A DNA stretch of 64,000 nt, taken from NCBI RefSeq assembly GCF_012927125.1, contig NZ_JABBFZ010000004.1, positions 62,001 through 126,000 of the forward strand. Reading direction: 5' to 3'. The position numbers and the translations under genes are program-made. Positions 17,567-24,481 of this stretch are shown in pieces. Under the pieces are notes generated by a model. It saw nothing but the letters and a program-made list of their open reading frames with translations. It searched no databases and was not told where the DNA came from. The stretch's first letter is position 1. Each line of letters begins with the position of its first letter. Source of the DNA: Paraburkholderia antibiotica (GTDB lineage: Bacteria > Pseudomonadota > Gammaproteobacteria > Burkholderiales > Burkholderiaceae).

Positions 17567-18304
17567 TTACGCAAAGTGACCGCCTTCGGTGCTCGGATCG
17601 CCGTGCGGTTCGTCGTCGTCGGGGACTTTGTCGGTGCGGCGGCGTTTCAGCGAATTGCGCAGACGCACCGGCGGATCGGGCTGCGCTTGTGCGACGGCGG
17701 CGTCGGCTTCGGCGCCGTCCACGGTGCCTTCCGCAGCGCGTGCCGCAGTCAGCCGCGCGACGGCTTCGGCGGTGGCCGCCGCCTGTTCGTCCTGTTCGGC
17801 CGCCAACGCGGCGGCGACGCCGGCGGGCAGCAGCGGAGCGCCATGCGCGCTAGCGGGCGAGGGCGTCAATGTGTGCCCGGCGAGCGGCGACTGTGCCGCG
17901 TGATCGGAGCCATCGGGATGGGCCGGCTCGGCGGACGCCTTCGCGCCGGAGACGTGGGTCGGATTCGCATGAGCCGCAGCGTCAGGCGACGCCGGGTTAT
18001 CGGAAGATGGATTGGCAGCATCCGCATCACGTGCCTGCAACGTCGCCGGCAACGTCGCGCGCGCGTGGCGCGTGCCGCGGGCGACACGTTGCAGCGCCGC
18101 GTTCAACGCATCGGGCGCGCGCGGCGCGCGTAACCGGTCGACGATGCTCGCCGCCTTGACCTGCTCGCTGGTCGCACCGAAGCTCAGTACCGCGCGCCGC
18201 ATCAGCTCGCTCACGCTGATGCCCAGATCTTCCGCAGTCGCGGTAATCGCGCGTTTCTGCGCGGTCGTGACGAATACGACGATGCGCTCGCTGGGCTTGG
18301 TCAT
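17567..18304 (-). CDS. Ribbon-helix-helix domain protein with low-complexity tail
   Basis: A 245-residue protein. Residues 1-45 (MTKPSERIVVFVTTAQKRAI, then TATAEDLGISVSELMRRAVL) match a ribbon-helix-helix DNA-binding fold of the CopG/MobC type. The rest is Ala-, Pro- and Asp-rich and predicted disordered, ending in a charged RRRTDKVPDDDEP stretch. The ATG at 18304 is chosen because homology-like sequence starts there; upstream sequence in frame is poor. The gene is not beside an antitoxin or plasmid gene. A role in DNA binding is inferred; the target is unknown. Confidence 0.75.
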   Translation of the reverse strand: MTKPSERIVVFVTTAQKRAITATAEDLGISVSELMRRAVLSFGATSEQVKAASIVDRLRAPRAPDALNAALQRVARGTRHARATLPATLQARDADAANPSSDNPASPDAAAHANPTHVSGAKASAEPAHPDGSDHAAQSPLAGHTLTPSPASAHGAPLLPAGVAAALAAEQDEQAAATAEAVARLTAARAAEGTVDGAEADAAVAQAQPDPPVRLRNSLKRRRTDKVPDDDEPHGDPSTEGGHFA

Positions 18305-18593
18305 GATCGGCTCGCAGGCTGGACGGCATGAGCGGGTCGCGGCGTGTCTCCGGATAACGGTGCCGGACCCCGCATTGGACCCGCCGTTGGGATCCCCGTG
18401 GCGCGCGTCGAGGTGCTCGCGTGCGCCGGCTTCATCATATGACGAGTTGCGTCGCCGCGAAACGTGCGCCGCGCGAAAATCCCGTGACATCAATGAGTTG
18501 TAGTGTTTGCGAGCGGATTGTCCACAGCTATATCGACATTTTCTGTTGATAACCCCGCATAAATCACGCGTCGCGTGCGAGCATCGTGAAGCA

Positions 18594-18623
18594 TTGCCCG
18601 AAATTACAGACCCTTACTATAAA
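18594..18623 (+). promoter_or_regulatory. Candidate distal promoter of mrcA
   Basis: TTGCCC at 18594-18599 and TATAAA at 18618-18623 are 18 bp apart in an AT-rich patch, about 230 bp before mrcA. Confidence 0.45.
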
Positions 18624-18662
18624 AAGGCGTCGCGCGAAGGGAATTCTTACAAAAAAACTGCG

Positions 18663-18689
18663 TTGGACTGCCGCCGATTTCTTTAAAAT
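18663..18689 (+). promoter_or_regulatory. Candidate proximal promoter of mrcA
   Basis: TTGGAC at 18663-18668 and TAAAAT at 18684-18689 are 15 bp apart. The -10 is good, the spacer a little short. Confidence 0.4.
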
Positions 18690-18854
18690 GCGCTGTTACG
18701 TTGCGCCGGACATCGTCCGAGGCGTGCCGTGCGGCCGGCCGGGGGCAAGGTCCGCAGGGCGGCGTACGTCCCGGCCAGGATGTCGAACACGACCCATGCG
18801 CGCGCCGCGAGCGCGTGCAGACAGGCGTGCTGTTGCACGCCCATTACTCCAGTC

Positions 18855-21356
18855 ATGCCAATCATCAAACGACCGCACTCCTCGCATTCTCCGGCCGGTG
18901 AAGACCGGGACTCCTATCAACGCACTCCTGGACGCAATGCCGCTTCGCGCGATGCCGAGCGTGGCCGCCGTTCGTTCGGCGCGTCGCTCGTGTTGTGGTT
19001 CGTCGGCCTGATCGCGACCGTGGCCGTGATCGGCGCGCTGATCCTCGGTTATGCGCTCGTCGTGATGGGGCCGCAGTTGCCCTCGCTCGACGCGCTGACC
19101 GACTATCGGCCGAAGGTGCCGCTGCGCGTCTATACCGCAGATCACGTGTTGATCGGCGAATTCGGCGAGGAGCGCCGCAGCCTCGTGCGCTTCCAGGACA
19201 TTCCCGACCAGATGAAAAAAGCGGTGCTCGCGATCGAGGACTACCGCTTCTACGAACACGGCGGCGTCGACTTCGTCGGCATTCTGCGCGCCGGTTTCGC
19301 GGACCTCGCGCATGGCGGGGCGTCGCAGGGCGCGAGCACGATCACGATGCAGGTCGCGCGCAACTTCTTCCTGTCCAGCGAAAAGACCTACACGCGCAAG
19401 ATCTACGAGATGCTGCTCGCGTACAAGATCGAGCGCGCGCTGACGAAGGACCAGATTCTCGAGCTGTACATGAACCAGATTTATCTGGGCGAGCGCGCGT
19501 ATGGTTTCGCCGCGGCCGCACGCGTGTACTTCGGCAAGGACCTGAAGGACATCTCGCTCGCCGAGGCCGCGATGCTCGCGGGTCTGCCGAAGGCGCCGTC
19601 CGCGTATAACCCGGTCGTCAATCCGAAGCGCGCGAAGATCCGTCAGGAGTACATCCTGCGGCGCATGCTCGAGCTGAACTACATCACGCGCGACCAGTAC
19701 GACGCGGCGGTGAAGGAAGAGATTCACACCAAGAATCCGGGCAACGAGTACAGCGTGCACGCCGAGTACGTCGCCGAAATGGTGCGGCAGATGATGTACG
19801 CGCAGTACAAGGACGAAACCTATACGCGCGGCCTGAACGTGACCACGACGATCGACTCGGCCGATCAGGACGCCGCGTATCGCGCGGTCCGCAAGGGCGT
19901 GATGGATTACGAACGGCGCCATGGCTATCGCGGACCGGAGGGCTTCGTGCAACTGCCCGAGGCCGGCGACGACCGCGACCAGACCATCGACGACGCGCTG
20001 ACCGATCACCCGGACAACGGCGAGATCATCGCCGGCGTGGTGACCGGGGCGAGCCCGAAGCAGGTGGTTGCGCAACTGGTCGACGGCACCCAGGTGACGG
20101 TGGCGGGCGACGGCCTGCGCTTCGTGGCCGGCGCGTTGAGCGCGCGCGCGAGTGCGGCGCAGCGCATCAAGCCGGGTTCGATCGTGCGCCTGATCGCCGA
20201 CGACAAGGGCAACTGGCAGATCACCCAGCTGCCGCAGGTCGAAGGCGCGCTCGTGTCGCTGACGCCGCAGGACGGCGCGATCCGCGCGTTGATCGGCGGT
20301 TTCGACTTCAACAAGAACAAGTTCAACCACGTGACCCAAGCCTGGCGCCAGCCGGGTTCGAGCTTCAAGCCGTTCATCTATTCGGCCGCGCTCGACAAGG
20401 GTCTCGGACCGGCGACCATCATCAACGATGCGCCGCTGTACTTCCCGCCGAGCGCGCCGGGCGGCGATGCATGGGAGCCGAAGGACGACGATCAGCCGGA
20501 CGGTCCGATGCCGATGCGCCTCGCGCTGCAGAAGTCGAAGAACCTCGTGTCGATCCGCATCCTGTCGTTCATCGGCACCAAGTATGCGCAGGACTTCGTG
20601 ACGCAGCGCTTCGGCTTCGACGCCGACAAGACCCCGCCGTATCTGCCGATGGCGCTCGGCGCGGGCCTCGTCACGCCGCTGCAGTCGGCCGGTGCGTATT
20701 CGGTGTTCGCGAACGGCGGCTATCGGATCAATCCGTATCTGATCAACGAAGTCACCGATGCGCGCGGCACGCCGCTGTCGAAGGCGCAACCGCTCGTCGC
20801 GGGTCGTGACGCGCCGCGCACGCTCGAGCCGCGTAACGCGTACATCATGAACAGCTTGCTGCATTCGGTCGCGACGGCGGGCACGGGCGCGGGCACCAAC
20901 GTGCTGAAGCGCTCGGACCTGCAGGGCAAGACCGGTACGACCAACGACGCGAAGGACGGCTGGTTCGCCGGCTATCAGCAGTCGCTGGTGGCGGTGGCGT
21001 GGATGGGCTACGACCAGCCGAAGAGCCTCGGCAGCCGAGAGTTCGGTGCGCAGCTCGCGCTGCCGATCTGGGTCGAGTACATGCAGCGCGCGTTGCGTGG
21101 CGTGCCGCAGGCCGAGCCGCAGCAGCCGGACGGCGTGACGGTGGCGGACGGCGAGCTGTTCTTCACTGACATGATGCCGGGGCATGGCTTTATCGCGAGC
21201 ATCGGCCTCGATTCGGGCAACCCGTTGGCGGGCGCGAGCGATGCGGTCGGTGGCGTGGGGCCGGCAGGCATGACGCCGCCGACGGTGCCGCCGCCGAGCG
21301 TGTCGTCGAGCGAGAAGAAGCAGATTATGGATTTGTTCGAGTCGAATAAGCCGTGA
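18855..21356 (+). CDS. mrcA: Class A penicillin-binding protein PBP1A
   Basis: An 833-residue bifunctional peptidoglycan synthase anchored in the inner membrane by a helix at about 43-70. The glycosyltransferase domain has the catalytic motif EDYRFYEHGG (Glu128), then QGASTITMQVARN and LELYMNQIYLG. The transpeptidase domain has SSFK (Ser502), a SxN-type region near KSKNL, and KTGTT (Lys692). An OB-like insert lies between them, as in PBP1A proteins. The ATG at 18855 (MPIIKRPHSS) gives a normal cytoplasmic tail; earlier in-frame starts would add a Cys-rich segment and are less likely. The gene is monocistronic with a strong terminator. Confidence 0.95.
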   Translation: MPIIKRPHSSHSPAGEDRDSYQRTPGRNAASRDAERGRRSFGASLVLWFVGLIATVAVIGALILGYALVVMGPQLPSLDALTDYRPKVPLRVYTADHVLIGEFGEERRSLVRFQDIPDQMKKAVLAIEDYRFYEHGGVDFVGILRAGFADLAHGGASQGASTITMQVARNFFLSSEKTYTRKIYEMLLAYKIERALTKDQILELYMNQIYLGERAYGFAAAARVYFGKDLKDISLAEAAMLAGLPKAPSAYNPVVNPKRAKIRQEYILRRMLELNYITRDQYDAAVKEEIHTKNPGNEYSVHAEYVAEMVRQMMYAQYKDETYTRGLNVTTTIDSADQDAAYRAVRKGVMDYERRHGYRGPEGFVQLPEAGDDRDQTIDDALTDHPDNGEIIAGVVTGASPKQVVAQLVDGTQVTVAGDGLRFVAGALSARASAAQRIKPGSIVRLIADDKGNWQITQLPQVEGALVSLTPQDGAIRALIGGFDFNKNKFNHVTQAWRQPGSSFKPFIYSAALDKGLGPATIINDAPLYFPPSAPGGDAWEPKDDDQPDGPMPMRLALQKSKNLVSIRILSFIGTKYAQDFVTQRFGFDADKTPPYLPMALGAGLVTPLQSAGAYSVFANGGYRINPYLINEVTDARGTPLSKAQPLVAGRDAPRTLEPRNAYIMNSLLHSVATAGTGAGTNVLKRSDLQGKTGTTNDAKDGWFAGYQQSLVAVAWMGYDQPKSLGSREFGAQLALPIWVEYMQRALRGVPQAEPQQPDGVTVADGELFFTDMMPGHGFIASIGLDSGNPLAGASDAVGGVGPAGMTPPTVPPPSVSSSEKKQIMDLFESNKP

Positions 21357-21782
21357 TGATGTAATGCTTGTCCGGCGCGGCTTTGGGGTGTTCCAATAAA
21401 AGTCGCGTCGGCCATGTGCCATTAAGGTGGCCGCCGTCTTACTCCAGGATCGACAAGCCCCTACTTGCGCAGCGGACAGCGCTGCGCAAGTAGGGGCTTG
21501 TCGTTTTCGTGCGGAGCGTTGTGCTACTGGAAGCTCTATCTAAATATATTGTGCAAAGCCGAATTTGTCGTATGGCAAGTTCGATTTAATTGATTTCTTA
21601 TCAAAAAAATCAATGCATACAATGCGTTCTCTGACATCGCCTGATTATTGATGTTCTAGCGAAGGTTGCATAACAATTGATCGACTTGCGGACTGGCATC
21701 GGATCCGTTCGATATTTACCGATACGCCGAAGGTGGCAGTACCTGGGTCGCAGTTGAAAGCGTATGGCGAATTGACCGTGGT
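21357..21782. other. mrcA 3' region and left edge of the AT-rich islet
   Basis: This stretch holds a long hairpin (separate entry) and then, from about 21510, the base composition drops sharply to AT-rich, with A and T runs (e.g. near 21600-21615). I see no supported gene before 21783. Confidence 0.55.
21451..21507 (+). terminator. Very long perfect hairpin terminator after mrcA
   Basis: A 24-bp arm at 21451-21474 pairs perfectly with 21480-21503 around the 5-nt loop GACAG, then TTTT. It lies 95 bp after mrcA. It could terminate rightward transcription. The length is unusual, and a repeat-derived or mobile origin is possible. Confidence 0.75.
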
Positions 21783-22058
21783 ATGAAAAGAATCCTGATC
21801 TGCCTCGCGGTGGGCGAATGCCTGACGGTTGCGATTTTTGCCAATGCAATCTGGTGGATCATGCATCCGGAGACGCCGCTGAACTTTTCAAACCCCATAT
21901 GGAACTGGTCGGTACGGATGTATGGGGTAGAGACTGCCTCGCAAAAGTCCGACCTGGCTTTCCTTATTTCATCGGCCGGAATCGTGCTGGGATTCGCTGC
22001 GGTTGTGCAGGTCTACTGGTGGAGCAAGGTGCGTAGTCAGCGAAAATTTGACGACTAG
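21783..22058 (+). CDS. Small two-helix membrane protein (possible orphan immunity protein)
   Basis: A 91-residue protein with an N-terminal helix (ILICLAVGECLTVAIFANAI), a loop of about 35 residues, and a second helix (FLISSAGIVLGFAAVVQVYW) followed by a basic tail. The loop is predicted to face the periplasm. I recognise no family. Topology and length mirror the small membrane gene at 22605-22871, which ends a T6SS-like cassette. The codon use is AT-richer than the flanks. The ribosome binding site is weak. Confidence 0.6.
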   Translation: MKRILICLAVGECLTVAIFANAIWWIMHPETPLNFSNPIWNWSVRMYGVETASQKSDLAFLISSAGIVLGFAAVVQVYWWSKVRSQRKFDD

Positions 22059-22102
22059 CTGTCTTGCGATGAATAGCCATTCCGCCAGAAAAGGCAGACT
22101 GA

Positions 22103-22486
22103 AGAGCCGGCAATCTGCTGGCTGTGCATATTACGCCAGCCAACGAGCAGGAGCGCGCGCAGGTGGCCGAGCTTGCCCGTCAGGTTCAGCAGGTAACGGA
22201 AGGCTATACAGGCGAGGATGCCGCGCAGGCCGCGCGTAACGGAGGTATTGAACTGCATGTCATCAAGCTGCCCGAGGCGAAAAAGGGCTTCGTGCTGCTG
22301 CCGCGTTGCTGGGTGGTCGAGCGCAGTTTCGGCTGGCTCAACCGGTTCGGGCGACTGGCTCGCGATTACCAGTGCCTGCCCGAAACCTTGGCTGGTCTGC
22401 ACTTCGTCGTCTTTGCCATGTTGATACTGAGCCGATTATCCAAAGTGCCTAACACCCTCCAGGGCTCGGACAGCGCTACTCTTTAA
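22103..22486 (+). pseudogene. IS5-family transposase remnant
   Basis: This is the C-terminal third of a DDE transposase of the IS5 family: GNLLAVHITPANEQERAQV, then GFVLLPRCWVVERSFGW (catalytic Glu in VVERSF) and LARDYQCLPETLAGLHF. The N-terminus is missing, with a TGA at 22100 just before the conserved part. The segment that normally carries the second catalytic Asp (DQGYTG) appears shortened to VTEGYTG. The element is therefore dead. No terminal inverted repeats could be placed with confidence. Confidence 0.85.
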
Positions 22487-22570
22487 CCTGGAAAGATGTG
22501 TCGGTGACCACTCCCGTTTTGGAGTGACGTATTAATTCATCAACGACGGCTCTCAGCGGCCTTTACTCTC

Positions 22571-22596
22571 AAAATAAAGGCCCCTGCAAAGGGGCC
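22571..22596 (-). terminator. Terminator of the hcp/DUF2778 cassette
   Basis: On the minus strand GGCCCCT-TTGC-AGGGGCC is followed by TTTATTTTG. It lies just after the stop of the small membrane gene at 22605. Confidence 0.85.
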
Positions 22597-22604
22597 AGTC
22601 AAAA

Positions 22605-22871
22605 TCACGCAGCACTACTTCTTCGCCACATTCGCCACAGTTTGATTGTCAATGCATAAAGCATGATCGTCACAATCAGATCCAGAGCCGTCATTGCAAT
22701 GATGTAAAGCAACTCGTAATCGGCCACTCCGAGTCTATCCGAGATTTCGATCAAAATACCTTGCTGCTCCATAGGCATTGGTAATGGGTAGGTGTGGACA
22801 TACCGCACAGATAAAACAAAGAATGCGGCAAAAAGACAGAGCTTTAAAATTCTACGGACAAGTATCGCCAA
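22605..22871 (-). CDS. Small two-helix membrane protein, candidate immunity protein
   Basis: An 88-residue protein with helix 1 near residues 8-27 (LKLCLFAAFFVLSVRYVHTY), a loop of about 30 residues, helix 2 near 55-75 (IIAMTALDLIVTIMLYAL) and a basic end (WRMWRRSS). It starts with TTG, and GAGGTG lies 7 bases before it. It overlaps the DUF2778 effector candidate by 20 bp, so the two are translationally linked. An effector acting on peptidoglycan needs a periplasm-facing immunity protein, and this is the only candidate encoded directly downstream. Function is inferred from position; I recognise no family. Confidence 0.65.
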   Translation of the reverse strand: MAILVRRILKLCLFAAFFVLSVRYVHTYPLPMPMEQQGILIEISDRLGVADYELLYIIAMTALDLIVTIMLYALTIKLWRMWRRSSAA

Positions 22872-23370
22872 TTGTCGTCACCTCGATCCATCCATAAGCA
22901 CGTAATCCAGAATTGCCGGCTGGGACAGTGGTGGTATGAAGAAGCACTTGTCGAAGCTTGTTGAAATCCACGCCGCTCTTCAGTGTGATGCATCCGAAGG
23001 AGACGCCAGAACCACCAGCCGGATGCAGCCGGAAGTCACCACGCTTGACGCCATTTACCCACGTCCAATCATCTATCGTTCCGTCGTCCCGATAAAGGGC
23101 GAACCATTCATCATGATGAGATGGCCTTCCGATAATGGTATTCCATGTATCTTTCATCAAGGCCTCTAATCGAGAGCCTATTCCGCCAGTCGGCCGCGCA
23201 ACGATCCAATACTTTCCGGCGGGCAATGGTCCTTTCCCCACGATAGCCGTGCATCCACCTCTGTTGCGATAAACGTTGTCCCCGGAGAATGCTGGGAACG
23301 TTCCGACGCCAGACATTGCGAGCATCAAGGTCGGAGAATTGTCGACTACAAATTTTCCATGTAGAGCCAT
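22852..23370 (-). CDS. DUF2778 / Tlde1-like L,D-transpeptidase-fold T6SS effector candidate
   Basis: A 172-residue protein of the DUF2778 family, which includes Tlde1, a Salmonella type VI effector that attacks peptidoglycan as an L,D-carboxypeptidase/transpeptidase. Visible family marks are FSGDNVYRNRGGC, GPLPAGKYWIV, and the catalytic stretch LHPAGGSGVSFGCITL with His116 and Cys127. There is no signal peptide, as expected for a T6SS cargo. The ATG at 23370 has AGCAGG 7 bases before it and starts 2 bp after the hcp stop. The downstream membrane gene overlaps by 20 bp. No other T6SS component is in the window. Confidence 0.82.
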   Translation of the reverse strand: MALHGKFVVDNSPTLMLAMSGVGTFPAFSGDNVYRNRGGCTAIVGKGPLPAGKYWIVARPTGGIGSRLEALMKDTWNTIIGRPSHHDEWFALYRDDGTIDDWTWVNGVKRGDFRLHPAGGSGVSFGCITLKSGVDFNKLRQVLLHTTTVPAGNSGLRAYGWIEVTTIGDTCP

Positions 23371-23372
23371 TC

Positions 23373-23828
23373 TTATGCCTGCTCGTTCCAACTGTCCGTG
23401 AACTCGATGTTGCCGTCCGTATAGTGCCAAGTGATGCGCTCATACAACAGGCCGACCGATTCAGCATGATTGAGTTGCGACATGGCAGCAAGTTTGGTGT
23501 TCGTCACTCCAGGGTTGACGCCCGCCACCTTTACCCCCTCAAACAACATGATGAAATAGACCTCTTCCTGGCCCGCGTCGTTGATTTGATACCACTTCAA
23601 CTCTGCCGGTTTTAATGTTTGCCCTGTGGCGATGGCTTTATAAAGATAAGGGCTAGTGGCGTCGAATTCCTTTTCCAGATTCATCGGAACATGGTTACGC
23701 GGCCCCGTGATGTTGCCTGTCTTATTATCCATCAGGATATTCACCTCGTGGCTAAACCCAATATGCTGGAATTGGAATTTCCTACCTTTACACTGGACTG
23801 CTATTAATAGATTCCCTGCGCATTTCAT
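23373..23828 (-). pseudogene. hcp: Hcp-family T6SS tube protein, 5' truncated
   Basis: From residue about 18 onward this is recognisably Hcp: FSHEVNILMDNKTGNITGPR, then SPYLYKAIATGQTLKPAELK, WYQINDAGQEE, and the C-terminal YERITWHYTDGNIEFTDSW. The first strand and loop of Hcp (about 25-30 residues) are absent. The upstream frame is closed by stops, and no ribosome binding site precedes the ATG at 23828. The protein is therefore probably a decayed or N-terminally replaced Hcp. Its stop is 2 bp before the DUF2778 start, the usual arrangement for an Hcp-borne effector. It may still drive downstream translation. Confidence 0.75.
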
Positions 23829-23893
23829 TTGCAGCAGGATTGATAATAACTCAAGTTATCTTTCTTCAGATATTGAGGTTAAATATTCGACGG

Positions 23894-24160
23894 TTAATTT
23901 TTATGAAGAGCGGCTAGATGAACTTCAACTAGCTGTCTAGCCTCTTCATGAGTGATGTTTCCACGTTGAAGAAGTCAATTCGCCTGTTTCTGGATCAGGG
24001 AATTTGTCTTGTCATAAACGTATCTTGCTTTGGAAGCGCAACGGTTGGGAGGGCTATCGGAAGCTCTTGCTCGTCTGGCGTCTGAGTTTGAAAGTTCGAG
24101 GAGTGGGTGAGTGCAGTTGCGCTTCACGCATGCAGGAATCTGATAGCACACCTCCGTCAT
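23894..24160 (-). pseudogene. Degraded reading frame with an in-frame TGA
   Basis: On the minus strand a frame reads KARYVYDKTNSLIQKQAN, then TGA at 23977-23975, then LLQRGNITHEEARQLVEVHL and AALHKN before TAA. The part after the TGA is strikingly protein-like, and a TGG-to-TGA change would restore one continuous helical segment. From memory, similar helical stretches follow PAAR or precede the toxin domain in some T6SS effectors, but I cannot confirm this. The 5' part looks scrambled. Confidence 0.4.
23900..23928 (-). promoter_or_regulatory. Candidate promoter of the hcp cassette
   Basis: On the minus strand TTGAAG (23928-23923) and CATAAA (23905-23900) are 17 bp apart. They lie about 70 bp before the truncated hcp start. 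Confidence 0.35.
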
Positions 24161-24481
24161 TGGTCAGGATGCTCGCGAGGAGAGAATTCCGCTTCCTACC
24201 TGTGGTGGGGATGTCGCTCAACGTCCCTGCGCGTGTCGTGCTGCCACACCGATTCATCGGTATCACTCTCGCGCACTTGACATTGAGGCATCCCAACCTC
24301 TTCATCACAAGAAAAATCAACCGTTCAAAATCCACGCTCCAGCACGCGCTGGTTCATTTCGCGCCGCGTCAAACAAATCCTGGTTCGCTCAATGCGTTAG
24401 CGCGTTTATCAGAGAGTTTTCAACAGGCTATTCAACATAAATTGGGGATAAGTCGGCGGTCGTTAATACGGAATCCCAGGC

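Larger units (their letters stand above)
18305..18854. other. Divergent intergenic region before mrcA
   Basis: About 550 bp without a supported gene. It contains two candidate mrcA promoters (see separate entries), a TTGTCCACAG element at 18518-18527 that resembles a DnaA box with one mismatch, and an AT-rich block from 18500 to 18690. In-frame ATG codons at 18780 and upstream could extend mrcA, but that sequence is Cys- and Arg-rich and unlike a PBP N-terminus. Confidence 0.5.
23829..24481. other. AT-rich intergenic region right of the hcp cassette
   Basis: About 650 bp without an intact gene. It holds a candidate minus-strand promoter for hcp and a degraded minus-strand reading frame (both listed separately). 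From about 24200 to the efflux gene no coding signal is convincing; open frames there are composed of rare-looking peptide sequence. Confidence 0.5.

Noticed and set aside
18518..18527. TTGTCCACAG resembling a DnaA box next to AT-rich sequence, suggesting an origin
   Set aside because: Only one near-match; no cluster of boxes and no dnaA, parA, parB or rep gene in the window.
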